The position numbers were made by a program, and so were the translations under genes. This document shows positions 16,763 through 25,592 of a DNA stretch of 64,000 nt, in pieces; position 1 is the first letter of the stretch, and each line of letters opens with the position of its first letter. The stretch is from an uncultured Eubacteriales bacterium (GTDB lineage Bacteria; Bacillota; Clostridia; Oscillospirales; Acutalibacteraceae): the NCBI GenBank assembly GCA_900316555.1, contig ONDL01000001.1:35611-99610 (forward strand), given 5' to 3'. The notes under the pieces were generated by a model. That model saw only the letters and a list, made by a program, of their open reading frames with translations, was not told the origin of the DNA and searched no databases.

Positions 16763-17611
16763 ATGAAAACAGGCTTGGTTCTCGAGGGCGGCGCGATGCG
16801 CGGACTGTTCAGCGCGGGCGTCACCGACGTTATGATGGAGAACGGAATCAGCTTTAACTGCCTCGTCGGCGTTTCGGCAGGCGCGGCGTTCGGCTGTAAC
16901 TATAAATCGGGTCAGAACGGCAGGGCTGTCCGCTACAATACCCGCTTCGCAAAGGACAAACGCTATTGCAGCACCCGGTCGCTTATCCGCACGGGCGACC
17001 TTTTCGGCGCGGAATTCTGTTACCACACCGTGCCGAACAAGCTCGATGTTTTTGACAGAGAAGCGTTTAATAATTCTTCTATGGAATTTTACGTTGTCTG
17101 CACCGACTGCGTCACCGGCCTGCCCGTTTACAAGCGCCTCGACCTTGCGGACGACACCTGCTTTGAGTGGATACGCGCCTCTGCGTCCATGCCGCTCGTG
17201 TCAAAGCCCGTTGAGCTTGAGGGAAAGAAACTGCTCGACGGAGGAATGTCAGACTCAATACCGCTCAGGTTTATGATACGCGGCGGCTTTGAGAAGAACG
17301 TAGTTATCCTCACTCAGCCGCGCGATTTCGAGAAGCAGCCCGCGTCGCTTATGCCGCTGATGAAGCTTTCTCTGCGAAAGTACCCTAACCTGCTCGCGGC
17401 GATGAAGAACCGCCACGAAAACTACAACCGCAGCCGCAGGCTCGTGTTCGCCGAGGAAAAGGCAGGCAGGGCGTTTGTGATCTGTCCCGACGAGCCGCTG
17501 CCGATCGGAAGAATCGAGCACGACCCCGACAAAATGCGTAACGCCTACAACATCGGCAGGGCGATAGGCGAGAGAAGGCTCAGCGAGTTAAAGGAATTTT
17601 TGAATACATAA
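16763..17611 (+). CDS. Patatin-like phospholipase (RssA/YjjU type)
   Basis: This 282-residue protein is a cytoplasmic patatin-type serine hydrolase. The oxyanion-hole loop GGAMRG is at 9-14, the nucleophile elbow GVSAG (Ser38) at 36-40, and the dyad aspartate in DGGMSDS near 159. All catalytic parts are present, so it should be active on acyl esters such as phospholipids or acylglycerols. The start at 16763 follows GGAAGGA at a slightly long distance. A longer frame from 16577 would cover the promoter and the terminator of nhaC. It converges with a lysophospholipase-like gene and glycerol kinase, which hints at glycerolipid breakdown, but it is transcribed separately. Confidence 0.88.
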   Translation: MKTGLVLEGGAMRGLFSAGVTDVMMENGISFNCLVGVSAGAAFGCNYKSGQNGRAVRYNTRFAKDKRYCSTRSLIRTGDLFGAEFCYHTVPNKLDVFDREAFNNSSMEFYVVCTDCVTGLPVYKRLDLADDTCFEWIRASASMPLVSKPVELEGKKLLDGGMSDSIPLRFMIRGGFEKNVVILTQPRDFEKQPASLMPLMKLSLRKYPNLLAAMKNRHENYNRSRRLVFAEEKAGRAFVICPDEPLPIGRIEHDPDKMRNAYNIGRAIGERRLSELKEFLNT

Positions 17612-17614
17612 AGC

Positions 17615-17650
17615 AAAACGGAAGGGCAGAACCCTTCCGTTATTTCTTTT
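17615..17650. terminator. Bidirectional terminator between patatin and alpha/beta hydrolase genes
   Basis: ACGGAAGGG (17618-17626) pairs perfectly with CCCTTCCGT (17632-17640). An A-run lies on the left and a T-rich run on the right, serving both convergent genes. Confidence 0.85.
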
Positions 17651-17658
17651 ATAGAATA

Positions 17659-18561
17659 TTATCTCTCGGCAAACACCAGAATATCCCTGATGGCCTCGTC
17701 GCGGCAGGTGTCGTTAAGAACCTCGTGGCGGCAGTTCGGGTAGAGCTTCATCTGTGCGTTTTTTCCGTACCTTAGCAGCTTCTTGCAGACCTCCTGAACG
17801 CCCTTGCCGTAGTTGCCGACGGGATCCTCGCTGCCCGAGAGCAGGAAGATCGGCACATTAAGCTCCTCGCGGCAGAACCACGCCTTGCGGTTGCAGATCT
17901 GCAGCATCTGCAGCAGGTCGTTCATAGAGTCTACGCAGAAATGGAAGGCGCAGTAGCGGTCGGCGTGATACAGGTCGCGCGTTTCCTTGATACTGCTCAG
18001 CCAAGCGTGAGCGTCCTCCTCGTCGAAGTGGTTGTTGTAGGTGCCGAACATCATTTTTTCGATAGTCTTTGAGATGTACCGCTTGCCCTTGGTCGCAATA
18101 AGTCGGTCAAGCAGCGAGGTACCGAAGTACGACGCGTGGTTCGGACCGGCGGTACCCATGATGATCAGCTTGTCCCAGAGCTTGTTTGTGAAGGTGCAGC
18201 GCGCGATGAACGAGCCCATGCTGTGACCCATGAGAATGCAGGGCAGGTCGTCGCCGTAGTCGTTTTTCATCTCGGCGGTGAAGCGGCGCACGTCCGCGAG
18301 CAGGTAGCGGTAGCCGCCCATGTAGCCGAGCTCGCTGCTGTCGGCGGCGGTTTTGCCATGGCCGAGGTTATCGTAGCCGTAGCAGATCCAGCCGTTCTCA
18401 GCCATGACGCGCATAAAGCCGTCGTATCTGCCTATGTGTTCAATCATGCCGTGAACGACGTGGAAAAGTCCCTTGACCTCGCCCTCGGGCAGATATATTC
18501 TCGCGTACAGCTCGTGCTTTTCGTCAGAGGACGGAAAGCGTTTTTCAATTACATCAATCAT
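17659..18561 (-). CDS. Alpha/beta hydrolase, monoacylglycerol lipase/lysophospholipase type
   Basis: This 300-residue cytoplasmic serine hydrolase is of the S33/monoacylglycerol-lipase group. The [10 protein letters not shown] loop provides the oxyanion hole, the nucleophile elbow is GHSMGS near residues 113-118, the acid lies in SGSEDPVG, and the histidine is in NCRHEVLND near the C-terminus. This set is typical of enzymes releasing glycerol or glycerophosphodiesters from monoacyl lipids. Its start overlaps the end of glpK by 8 bases, so the two are co-translated. Glycerol freed by this enzyme could be phosphorylated by GlpK (inference). Confidence 0.85.
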   Translation of the reverse strand: MIDVIEKRFPSSDEKHELYARIYLPEGEVKGLFHVVHGMIEHIGRYDGFMRVMAENGWICYGYDNLGHGKTAADSSELGYMGGYRYLLADVRRFTAEMKNDYGDDLPCILMGHSMGSFIARCTFTNKLWDKLIIMGTAGPNHASYFGTSLLDRLIATKGKRYISKTIEKMMFGTYNNHFDEEDAHAWLSSIKETRDLYHADRYCAFHFCVDSMNDLLQMLQICNRKAWFCREELNVPIFLLSGSEDPVGNYGKGVQEVCKKLLRYGKNAQMKLYPNCRHEVLNDTCRDEAIRDILVFAER

Positions 18562-20044
18562 TTGTTACCCCCGTACACGCTCTGACGGCGCTGTGCCAGC
18601 CGCCGAGCAGTTTTTCTCGTTCGTTTTTGTCCATTGCGGGCTTGAAAACGCTCTCAGCCGAGGCGTTTTTCATGATTTCCTCACGGCTCTCCCAGAACCC
18701 GACGGCAAGTCCCGCGAGGAACGCGGCTCCTGCCGCTGTGGCTTCCTTCTGGCTCGGGCGGATAACCTGAGTGTCGGAGATATCCGACTGGAACTGCATC
18801 AGGAAGCTGTTCGCCGAAGCTCCGCCGTCCGCGCGCAGACAGGTGATTTTCCTGCCTGTGTCGCTGCCCATAGCGGCGATAACGTCGTCGGTCTGGTATG
18901 CGATCGACTCAAGCGCCGCGCGGATAATGTGCTCGCGGGTGCTGCCCATCGTCAGCCCCGTGATGATACCTCTCGCTCTCATGTTCCAGTGCGGAGCGCC
19001 GAGACCCGAGAACGCGGGCACGACGTACACTCCGTTGCTGCTCCTGACTTTTTGGGCAAAGTAATCCGTGTCCTTCGAGTCCGAGATTATCCTCAGACCG
19101 TCGCGCAGCCACTGAACGACCGCGCCGCCGGTGAAAACGCTGCCCTCGAGCGCGTATTCGACCGCTCTGTCCTTCTCGGTGGCGGCAATCGTGGTGAGCA
19201 GTCCGTGGCGGCTCTGCACAGGCTCGTGACCCGTGTTTGCGAGGAGGAAGCAGCCCGTGCCGTAGGTGACCTTAATGTCGCCCGCGTCAAAGCAGCCCTG
19301 ACCGAAGAGCGCCGCCTGCTGGTCGCCCGCGATGCCGCAGATAGGCACCTTCGCGCCCATGATCTCGGTTTCGCCGTAGATCTCGCTGCTGCTTTTGACC
19401 TCGGGCAGCATACTCATGGGTATGCCGAGCAGTCTGCAGAGTTTAGTATCCCACGAAAGCGTGTGAATATTATACAGCATTGTGCGCGAGGCGTTGGTGC
19501 GGTCGGTAACGTGAACCCTTCCGCCCGTCAGCTTCCACACGAGCCATGTGTCGACTGTGCCGAAAAGCAGCTCGCCGTTCTCAGCCTTTTCGCGCGCGCC
19601 CGGTACGTTGTCGAGTATCCATTTAATCTTTGTGCCGCTGAAATACGCGTCCGCTTTCAGACCCGTCGTCTGCTGGATATAATCGCTGTATCCGTCCTCA
19701 ACGAGCCTGTCGCAGATATCTGCGGTGCGGCGGCACTGCCAGACGATCGCATTGCAGACGGGCTTGCCCGTGCTCTTTTCCCAGACAACGGCGGTTTCGC
19801 GCTGGTTAGTGATGCCGACCCCCGCGATCTCATCGGGTGAAATGCCGCTTTTGGCGACGCATTCGGTCATCGAGGCGTACTGGTTGGCGTATATATCCAT
19901 CGGGTTCTGCTCGACCCAGCCCGCGTGAGGGAAGATCTGCGGCAGCTCGTGCTGCGACACGCTGACGACGTTCTGGTTCCTGTCAAACAGTATGCTTCTC
20001 GCGCTGGTAGTACCCTCGTCGAGAGCCAAAATGTACTTTTTCAT
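18554..20044 (-). CDS. glpK: Glycerol kinase
   Basis: This 496-residue FGGY-family kinase has the glycerol kinase signature from end to end. The N-terminal phosphate-binding [14 protein letters not shown], the glycerol-contact region around [22 protein letters not shown]-type strands (here [14 protein letters not shown]), and the C-terminal VRADGGAS-type motif (here [15 protein letters not shown]) are all present. It converts glycerol and ATP to glycerol 3-phosphate. No glycerol facilitator or glycerol-3-phosphate dehydrogenase gene is adjacent. Instead it leads a two-gene operon with a monoacylglycerol-lipase-like hydrolase. It has its own promoter divergent from the CotH-dockerin gene. Confidence 0.95.
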   Translation of the reverse strand: MKKYILALDEGTTSARSILFDRNQNVVSVSQHELPQIFPHAGWVEQNPMDIYANQYASMTECVAKSGISPDEIAGVGITNQRETAVVWEKSTGKPVCNAIVWQCRRTADICDRLVEDGYSDYIQQTTGLKADAYFSGTKIKWILDNVPGAREKAENGELLFGTVDTWLVWKLTGGRVHVTDRTNASRTMLYNIHTLSWDTKLCRLLGIPMSMLPEVKSSSEIYGETEIMGAKVPICGIAGDQQAALFGQGCFDAGDIKVTYGTGCFLLANTGHEPVQSRHGLLTTIAATEKDRAVEYALEGSVFTGGAVVQWLRDGLRIISDSKDTDYFAQKVRSSNGVYVVPAFSGLGAPHWNMRARGIITGLTMGSTREHIIRAALESIAYQTDDVIAAMGSDTGRKITCLRADGGASANSFLMQFQSDISDTQVIRPSQKEATAAGAAFLAGLAVGFWESREEIMKNASAESVFKPAMDKNEREKLLGGWHSAVRACTGVTND

Positions 20045-20076
20045 AAGCGCACCTGCCCGTAGTTATTTCTCTTTTC

Positions 20077-20105
20077 ATTCTATCATAACGCGGATTGTTT
20101 TTCAA
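20077..20105 (-). promoter_or_regulatory. Promoter of glpK operon
   Basis: On the minus strand TTGAAA (20105-20100) and TAGAAT (20082-20077) have a 17-bp spacer and TGA before the -10. Confidence 0.7.
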
Positions 20106-20117
20106 CGGTTTTTCATG

Positions 20118-20146
20118 TTGATAAATGCTGATTTTTGTGATATAAT
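20118..20146 (+). promoter_or_regulatory. Promoter of the CotH-dockerin gene
   Basis: TTGATA (20118-20123) and a perfect TATAAT (20141-20146) are spaced 17 bp, with TGA before the -10. Confidence 0.75.
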
Positions 20147-20169
20147 CATAATGCAAAGGGGGAATGAAA

Positions 20170-22176
20170 ATGAAAAAAATAATGGCGTTATTACTGACAG
20201 CGATCCTGACGCTCGGCGCGTTTTCGGCGGTACCTGTTTCGGCTGCCGACAGCGGCAAGCCCACGGGCTTTACGACGGACGCGGCGCTCTTTGTCCACGC
20301 GGTTCTCGGTTCTGACGACGGCGAGGCGTGGCAGCGGTGGCAGTGCGTCCACGACGAGGATTTTAACGAGATAAGCTCCGACGAGAAGTATTTCTTCCTG
20401 CCCTCGTCGGCGAACAGCAATACGATAGACGTTTTCAACGGTTTTGACGGCAGCGTAACGGTCAACGGAGTTGACATCGCTTCTCAGACCACAGCCGAGG
20501 TACCCTACAGCATGGACGAAAGCTATTCCGTCAGCGCTGACGGAAAGGATTATACCCTGCGCGTGATGAAGTCGGGCGCTGAGGCGGCGATTTATATAAA
20601 CAACAGCGACGCCGACGGCGAAGGCACCGACCTGATGAGCTATCTTAACTCAGACAAGAGCCTTTCCGCGAAGGCGACGGGCGCGATCGTCACTCCCGAC
20701 GGCAAGGTCGACAACACCCCGATCAAGAAGATAAAGGGCAGAGGCAATACCTCGTGGGACAAGCCGAAGAAGGGTTACAACATCACCTACGACAAGAAGG
20801 TCAGCATCGCGGGCATGGAGAAGAACAAGAAATACTCCATTCTTGCGAACTATCAGGACGATTCACTCGCTCGCAACCGCATTCTATATGATCTTTCCGA
20901 CGCGGTCGGACTGCCTTACGCGTCCGATTCACGGTTTGTGGATTTCTATGTCAACGGCTTCTACCGGGGCAGCTACCAGATGTGCGAGAAGGTCGAGCCG
21001 GGCAGCCTTGTACCCGAGGTCGACGACGAGGGCTACCTCAACGAGGACGGCACCTTGAAGGACAACTTCGCGTTTATCGCGGAGGTCGACGCGAGCGCGG
21101 GCGACGGCGACTACTATATCAGCACAAAGGGACTCAAGGTAACGATCAAATCTCCCGAAATTGAGGAGGGTCAGCCGTATTACGAGGAGGTAAAGGCGTA
21201 TGTCAAGAGCAAGTTCGACAAGTTCTACAACGCGACCTCTTCAAAGCTGATGATGCTCTCTGATTACGCTGATGTTGATTCCGTGACGAAGCTGTATCTC
21301 ATCAACGAGCTCGGCAAGAACTGGGACAGCGGCGTTTCGAGCACCTTCTTTACCTACAAGCCAGACGAAAACGGCAAGTATAAGTTTTACGGCTCGCCCG
21401 TGTGGGATTACGACAACTCCCTCGGCAACGCGACAGGCGTTACTCGCGACCTGAAAAATTTCGGCGTTACCGATTACGAGGAGCCGACGGGTTGGTGGTG
21501 CCGCTATAAGGGCACTCCGAAGGGCACAAAGACTCCATCCAACATCATGGCGAGGATCTCGCTGAACACCGAGGTTCAGGAGGCGGCGCCGAGGATCTGG
21601 TTCGAGAGCTTCATGCCGGCGCTATATCACTTCTACGGCTTGTTTCCGAGCGCGAAGATCGACGGCGAGCTGTACACGCGCAACGGCTACTTCAACCTGC
21701 TCAGCAGCAGCGCCGAGATGAACTACAGGAGCGGCTGGCTGCTCAGAACAAGCGGCTGGGTCGCCGACCACACGACGCTCGATTATCTCGGCTTCACCAT
21801 TGACGATAAGGGCGTTGAGCTGATGAAGATGCCCAAGACCTACAACCAGAACAGCTATTACGATATGTATAATTACGCTTCCGACTGGTGCTACAGCCGC
21901 GCGGCGTGGCTGTCGTCGCAGTTCTACGGCGATTACGACTTTGAGTTCGTAAAGATGGGCGACGCGGACGGCAGCGGCGAGGTTGACGTCAACGACGCGA
22001 CAACGATTCAGAAAATCGCCGCCGAGATGGAAACTCCCGACACCCGCACGCTTTTTGCGTCCGACGTGAACGGCGACGGCGTTGTGAGTGTGACCGACGC
22101 CACAGCCATTCAGAAGTACTCCGCAGACATCTTTGAGGGAGCGGGCGTTACAGGCAAAACCTTCTGGGTTTGGTAG
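20170..22176 (+). CDS. Secreted CotH-kinase-domain protein with C-terminal dockerin
   Basis: This 668-residue protein has a signal peptide (about 1-25, lysines, a leucine-rich core, then VSAA). An N-terminal segment of about 135 residues is followed by a CotH kinase-like domain (about 165-530) with GRGNTSWDKPKKGY, ILANYQDDSLARNRI and the metal-site motif VWDYDNSLG. The C-terminus is a type I dockerin (about 597-655) with two calcium-loop repeats, GDADGSGEVDVNDATTIQK and SDVNGDGVVSVTDATAIQK. Dockerins bind cohesins on scaffold proteins, so the product is probably part of a cellulosome-like complex outside the cell. AGGGGG lies seven bases before the ATG at 20170; the ATG at 20164 is too close to it. 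No cohesin gene is in the window. Confidence 0.9.
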   Translation: MKKIMALLLTAILTLGAFSAVPVSAADSGKPTGFTTDAALFVHAVLGSDDGEAWQRWQCVHDEDFNEISSDEKYFFLPSSANSNTIDVFNGFDGSVTVNGVDIASQTTAEVPYSMDESYSVSADGKDYTLRVMKSGAEAAIYINNSDADGEGTDLMSYLNSDKSLSAKATGAIVTPDGKVDNTPIKKIKGRGNTSWDKPKKGYNITYDKKVSIAGMEKNKKYSILANYQDDSLARNRILYDLSDAVGLPYASDSRFVDFYVNGFYRGSYQMCEKVEPGSLVPEVDDEGYLNEDGTLKDNFAFIAEVDASAGDGDYYISTKGLKVTIKSPEIEEGQPYYEEVKAYVKSKFDKFYNATSSKLMMLSDYADVDSVTKLYLINELGKNWDSGVSSTFFTYKPDENGKYKFYGSPVWDYDNSLGNATGVTRDLKNFGVTDYEEPTGWWCRYKGTPKGTKTPSNIMARISLNTEVQEAAPRIWFESFMPALYHFYGLFPSAKIDGELYTRNGYFNLLSSSAEMNYRSGWLLRTSGWVADHTTLDYLGFTIDDKGVELMKMPKTYNQNSYYDMYNYASDWCYSRAAWLSSQFYGDYDFEFVKMGDADGSGEVDVNDATTIQKIAAEMETPDTRTLFASDVNGDGVVSVTDATAIQKYSADIFEGAGVTGKTFWVW

Positions 22177-22195
22177 TAGTATTGAAAAATGAACG

Positions 22196-22229
22196 AAAAA
22201 AGACCGGCGCGTTTTACCGCGTCGGTCTT
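22196..22229 (-). terminator. Terminator of the flavodiiron gene
   Basis: A 12-bp stem, AAGACCGGCGCG (22200-22211) with CGCGTCGGTCTT (22218-22229), has one G-T pair and is followed on the minus strand by a T-run. It may also slow the convergent cotH transcript. Confidence 0.75.
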
Positions 22230-22245
22230 GGCATTTAAATGGATT

Positions 22246-24036
22246 TTATTCGATAGGCTCGAAGTCGGCAACGCCGTGCTTGCAGAGCGGGCAGATGTAA
22301 TCCTCGGGAAGCTCCTCGCCCTCGTAGATATATCCGCAAACCTTGCAGACCCAGCCCTTTTTGCCCTCGGTCTGGGGCTTGGGCTTGACGTTGTTCTGGT
22401 AGTAGGTGTAGGTCATGGTCTCCTTGTCGGAGGTGACTCTCGCCTCGGTGACGATGCAGATGAACATACCGTGGGTGTCGAGGTCGATGTAGTCCTCAAC
22501 CTTGAGCGACATGAAGGAGTTGATATATTTGGGCAGGAATACGAGGCCGTTGTCGGAACGGAGAGGCTCGCAGTCCTTGAACTTGTCGACGTTTCTGCCG
22601 CTCTGGAAGCCGAAGGTCTCGAATACCTTGAACGGAGCCTCAACGGACAGGCAGTTGACGTTCATAATGCCCGTGTTCTTGATAACGTGGTGGGAGTAAT
22701 TCTGCTTGTTGATGCAGACCGCGATGCGGTTCGGCGAGTTGGTGACCTGGGTGACGGTGTTGACGATAAGACCGTTGTCCTTCTTGCCGTCGTTGGAGGT
22801 AACTACATACAGGCCGTAGCCGATGTTGAAGAGCGCGGTGAGGTCGTTCTTGTCGGCGGTCTCGTCGTGCTGGGCGAGGTAATCCTTGCAGAGCTCGTTC
22901 GCGAGGTTCTCGAGCTGTTCCTTGCTCTGGCCGTTGAGCGCGGACATAATGCGGACGGTGGTGTCGGTGAACTCGAGGTTCTTGCAGCCCTCGAGCATCT
23001 TCTTCATCGTCTTTGCCGCGAGAGGAGCCCACGAGCCGTTCTCGATAAGACCGATAGTCTTGTTCTGGAAGTTGCGCTCGGTGAGGTGGTTGATGAATTC
23101 GCGCATGAAGGGGAAGATCTCGGCGTTGTAGGTGGTGGTCGCGAGAACGATCCTGCCGTAGCGGAACGCGTCCTCAACGCACTCAGCCATATCCTCGCGC
23201 GCGAGGTCGTTTACAACTACCTTCGGGCAGCCCTTGACTCTGAGCTTTTCGGCGAGCAGCTCTACTGCCTTCTTTGTGTTGCCGTAAACGGAGGTGTAGG
23301 CGATCATAATGCCCTCGCTCTCAACAGAGTAGCTTGACCATGTGTTGTAGAGGTCGAGGTAGTAGCCGAGGTTCTCGGTGAGAATGGGACCGTGAAGCGG
23401 ACAGATGATATGAATGTCGAGCTTAGAGGCCTTCCTGAGCAGGTTCTGAACCTGAGCGCCGTACTTGCCGACGATGCCGATGTAATAGCGTCTTGCCTCG
23501 CAAGCCCAGTCCTCATCAACGTCGAGCGCGCCGAACTTGCCGAAGCCGTCCGCCGAGAAGAGAACCTTATCCTTGCTGTCGTAGGTCACGATGACCTCGG
23601 GCCAGTGAACCATCGGAGCGGTGACGAAGGTCAGGGTATGCTCGCCGAGCTCGAGGGTATCGCCCTCGCCGACGACGATTCTTCTCTCCTCAAACTGGGT
23701 GCCGAAGAAGTTCTGCATCATGTTGAACGCCTTTGCCGATGATACGATAGTCGCGTCGGGGTAGTTCTTCATGAAGTTGAAGATATTCGCGGAGTGGTCG
23801 GGCTCCATGTGCTGAACAACGAGGTAGTCGGGCTTTCGGTCGCCGAGAGCGTCCTCGAGGTTGTTGAGCCACTCGTGGGTAAAGTTGCGGTCAACGGTGT
23901 CCATGACGGCGATTTTGCTGTCAAGGATCACGTAGGAGTTGTACGCCATGCCGTTGGGAACGTCGTACTGACCCTCAAACAAATCGATTTTGTGGTCGTT
24001 AACGCCCACATAGCGGATGTCTTTGGTGATTTCCAT
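22246..24036 (-). CDS. Four-domain flavodiiron protein (beta-lactamase-like, flavodoxin, flavin reductase, rubredoxin)
   Basis: This protein of about 596 residues should reduce O2 (or NO) to water (or N2O). Domain 1 (about 1-240) is the diiron metallo-beta-lactamase core with HMEPDH near 76-81, MVHWPE, FSADGFG and CPLHGP, so the usual iron ligands are all present. Domain 2 (about 245-390) is a flavodoxin with TSVYGNTKK. Domain 3 (about 405-535) is a flavin reductase-like FMN domain. Domain 4 (about 556-596) is rubredoxin with CKVCG and CPLCKHG. This fuses the electron chain onto the reductase. The start at 24036 has GAGG eight bases upstream. A frame to 24222 would cross the promoter. Confidence 0.93.
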   Translation of the reverse strand: MEITKDIRYVGVNDHKIDLFEGQYDVPNGMAYNSYVILDSKIAVMDTVDRNFTHEWLNNLEDALGDRKPDYLVVQHMEPDHSANIFNFMKNYPDATIVSSAKAFNMMQNFFGTQFEERRIVVGEGDTLELGEHTLTFVTAPMVHWPEVIVTYDSKDKVLFSADGFGKFGALDVDEDWACEARRYYIGIVGKYGAQVQNLLRKASKLDIHIICPLHGPILTENLGYYLDLYNTWSSYSVESEGIMIAYTSVYGNTKKAVELLAEKLRVKGCPKVVVNDLAREDMAECVEDAFRYGRIVLATTTYNAEIFPFMREFINHLTERNFQNKTIGLIENGSWAPLAAKTMKKMLEGCKNLEFTDTTVRIMSALNGQSKEQLENLANELCKDYLAQHDETADKNDLTALFNIGYGLYVVTSNDGKKDNGLIVNTVTQVTNSPNRIAVCINKQNYSHHVIKNTGIMNVNCLSVEAPFKVFETFGFQSGRNVDKFKDCEPLRSDNGLVFLPKYINSFMSLKVEDYIDLDTHGMFICIVTEARVTSDKETMTYTYYQNNVKPKPQTEGKKGWVCKVCGYIYEGEELPEDYICPLCKHGVADFEPIE

Positions 24037-24083
24037 AAGATTTTCCTCACTTTCGTTTTTATTGATGATTATATATTTCTTAA

Positions 24084-24112
24084 ATTGTAACATAAATTCC
24101 GGCGGTTTACAA
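24084..24112 (-). promoter_or_regulatory. Promoter of the flavodiiron gene
   Basis: On the minus strand TTGTAA (24112-24107) and TACAAT (24089-24084) have a 17-bp spacer. Confidence 0.65.
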
Positions 24113-24274
24113 GGTGCTTTTGTATTTTTTATTAGCAAATCTGCGCCCTTTTGAAAATCTCTGCGCGATTTCCGCCCGTTTGGGTGCTGCTTCGTCAAAT
24201 TCCTTCTGTGCGATTTGTGCATAATGACAGCTTTTCGGAATGCGCGAAATTATCCGGTTTTAACGATAAAGCTG
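24113..24274. other. Divergent intergenic stretch without a recognised element
   Basis: This spacer lies between the flavodiiron promoter and the promoter of the unknown gene. I see no binding-site-led frame, no strong hairpin and no repeat here. Confidence 0.6.
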
Positions 24275-24303
24275 TTGATTTTCACAGAGTTTAGTTGTAC
24301 AAT
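24275..24303 (+). promoter_or_regulatory. Promoter of the unknown gene at 24338
   Basis: TTGATT (24275-24280) and TACAAT (24298-24303) are spaced 17 bp. Confidence 0.65.
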
Positions 24304-24337
24304 AGTATCAGTAAAAATGAGAAGGAGGAATTGACAG

Positions 24338-24895
24338 ATGGGACTTTTTGACAGCGTGAACAAATCCGCGCCGAAGCCGTCGGGATATTCTTCGGACAGC
24401 AACCGTACAGAGGAGATCGTTTTTGAAAAGCTTCCCGAGAGCTTTGAGGATTTTTTGTCATTACCGCAGGCGCGCCTTGCGACTCCGTTTGACACTGCGG
24501 CGCTTACTGTGCTCGCGTTCTGCTACTACCCCGATAACCCCGATTTGTCACTTTCGATGATAGAATATCTTCGCGGGCCGAGACCGCTCAGCGGCTACGA
24601 CAAGAGCTTCATAATGGATCGCTTCCGCGACGGCGACTATGTGCCGCGCTCGTACTTTGAGGGCGCGACTCCGCAGAACGATTATCTGCCGCAGGAGCCG
24701 TACCGCGTGCGCGTCAGCGAGAACCCTTACTCCTATCAGAATGAGAACTACGCCACGCTCCATATACGTTCGGGCGGCGCGGACAGTCCGCGTCAGGTGC
24801 AGCTCAGGCTTGCAAAGGACGGCAGGTGGTATCTCTGGGAGCAGTTCATTTTAGTCGGAATAAGACCGCCCGAGAGCTCTGACCCGTGGGCGTAA
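24338..24895 (+). CDS. Conserved-looking protein of unknown function
   Basis: This 185-residue soluble protein has no signal peptide or membrane segment. AAGGAGG precedes the ATG and a good promoter lies upstream, so it is expressed. It opens with MGLFDSV and a low-complexity Ser/Pro/Lys linker. A helical middle follows (ESFEDFLSLPQARLATPFDTAALTVLAF is its core region). The C-terminal half has alternating strands ending in a tryptophan-rich QLRLAKDGRWYLWEQF that resembles a small beta-sheet surface. I do not recognise the family with certainty. It diverges from the flavodiiron gene and precedes the peroxidase operon, so a role in stress physiology is possible, but nothing in the sequence shows it. 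Confidence 0.8.
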   Translation: MGLFDSVNKSAPKPSGYSSDSNRTEEIVFEKLPESFEDFLSLPQARLATPFDTAALTVLAFCYYPDNPDLSLSMIEYLRGPRPLSGYDKSFIMDRFRDGDYVPRSYFEGATPQNDYLPQEPYRVRVSENPYSYQNENYATLHIRSGGADSPRQVQLRLAKDGRWYLWEQFILVGIRPPESSDPWA

Positions 24896-24911
24896 ATATA
24901 AGATATGTATA

Positions 24912-24958
24912 CGCGGAGAGGTTTGGCGGTTTCGTCAGGCCTCTTGTTATAATCCGCG
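24912..24958 (+). other. Stem-loop downstream of the unknown gene
   Basis: CGCGGA (24912-24917) pairs with TCCGCG (24953-24958), enclosing a second AGAGG/CCTCT pairing. It lies just after the stop codon but lacks a T-run, so termination is uncertain. Confidence 0.35.
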
Positions 24959-24978
24959 AAAAAATTTGCATAATACTA

Positions 24979-25007
24979 TTGACAAATGGAATTAGATTTG
25001 ATACAAT
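24979..25007 (+). promoter_or_regulatory. Promoter of the peroxidase-thioredoxin operon
   Basis: A perfect TTGACA (24979-24984) and TACAAT (25002-25007) have a 17-bp spacer and TGA before the -10. Confidence 0.8.
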
Positions 25008-25013
25008 CTAATT
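24990..25013. promoter_or_regulatory. Palindromic operator over the peroxidase promoter
   Basis: AATTAGATT (24990-24998) and AATCTAATT (25005-25013) form a perfect 9-bp inverted repeat with a 6-bp centre that covers the -10 element. Size and symmetry suit a MarR/OhrR-type dimer that would block RNA polymerase. The regulator is not in the window. Confidence 0.6.
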
Positions 25014-25038
25014 GAACACAATCAAAGGAGATGAGCAA

Positions 25039-25578
25039 ATGGGATTTTATGATTATAAGCTGAAGAAACGCCGCGGCGGCGAGCTTGACCTCGCACAGTG
25101 GCGCGGCAGGGTGGTGCTCGTTGTAAACACCGCCACGGGCTGCGGTTTCACACCGCAGTACGAGGGACTTGAGGCGCTGTATGAGAAGTACCACGACAAG
25201 GGCTTTGAGGTGCTCGACATACCCTGCAACCAGTTCGCGAATCAGGCTTCGGGCACCGACGAGGAGATACACGAGTTCTGCACAGCGCGGTTCAAGACTC
25301 AGTTTGACCAGATGGCAAAGAGCGAAGTAAACGGCGAAAACGAGCTCGGGCTTTACACGTTCCTCAAGGCTCAGGCTCCCTCGGAGGAGGTCAAGGGCGT
25401 GAAAAACAAGCTCACGATGAAGGCGATAGCCAAGATGAGCACGAGCGCCAAGGCTGACTCCGACATCAAGTGGAACTTTACGAAGTTTCTTGTAGACCGT
25501 GAGGGCAATGTGGTAAAGCGCTACAGCCCGACCTGTCCGCCGAAGGACATCGACGCGGATATAGCAAAGCTGATTTGA
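25039..25578 (+). CDS. Glutathione-peroxidase-family thiol peroxidase (probably thioredoxin-dependent)
   Basis: This 179-residue protein is a cysteine-type GPx-family peroxidase that reduces hydrogen peroxide and organic peroxides. Catalytic residues are visible: peroxidatic Cys35 in NTATGCGFTPQ, Gln69 after PCNQF, and Trp145-Asn146 in IKWNF. Cys81 in HEFCTARF sits where thioredoxin-dependent members keep the resolving cysteine. The next genes encode thioredoxin and thioredoxin reductase, so the operon appears to carry the full electron path from NADPH. AAGGAG lies eight bases before the ATG at 25039, and a nine-codon longer frame has no site. The operator over its promoter suggests peroxide-inducible expression (inference). 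Confidence 0.92.
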   Translation: MGFYDYKLKKRRGGELDLAQWRGRVVLVVNTATGCGFTPQYEGLEALYEKYHDKGFEVLDIPCNQFANQASGTDEEIHEFCTARFKTQFDQMAKSEVNGENELGLYTFLKAQAPSEEVKGVKNKLTMKAIAKMSTSAKADSDIKWNFTKFLVDREGNVVKRYSPTCPPKDIDADIAKLI

Positions 25579-25592
25579 AAGGAAGGATAAAT

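Noticed and set aside
18473-19840. 455-codon plus-strand open frame opposite glpK
   Set aside because: It is antisense to an intact glycerol kinase, with no recognisable motif. It is a codon-bias shadow.
22189-23337. Long plus-strand open frame opposite the flavodiiron gene
   Set aside because: It mirrors the coding bias of the real gene on the other strand, has no binding site, and shows Val/Leu/Glu-rich shadow composition.
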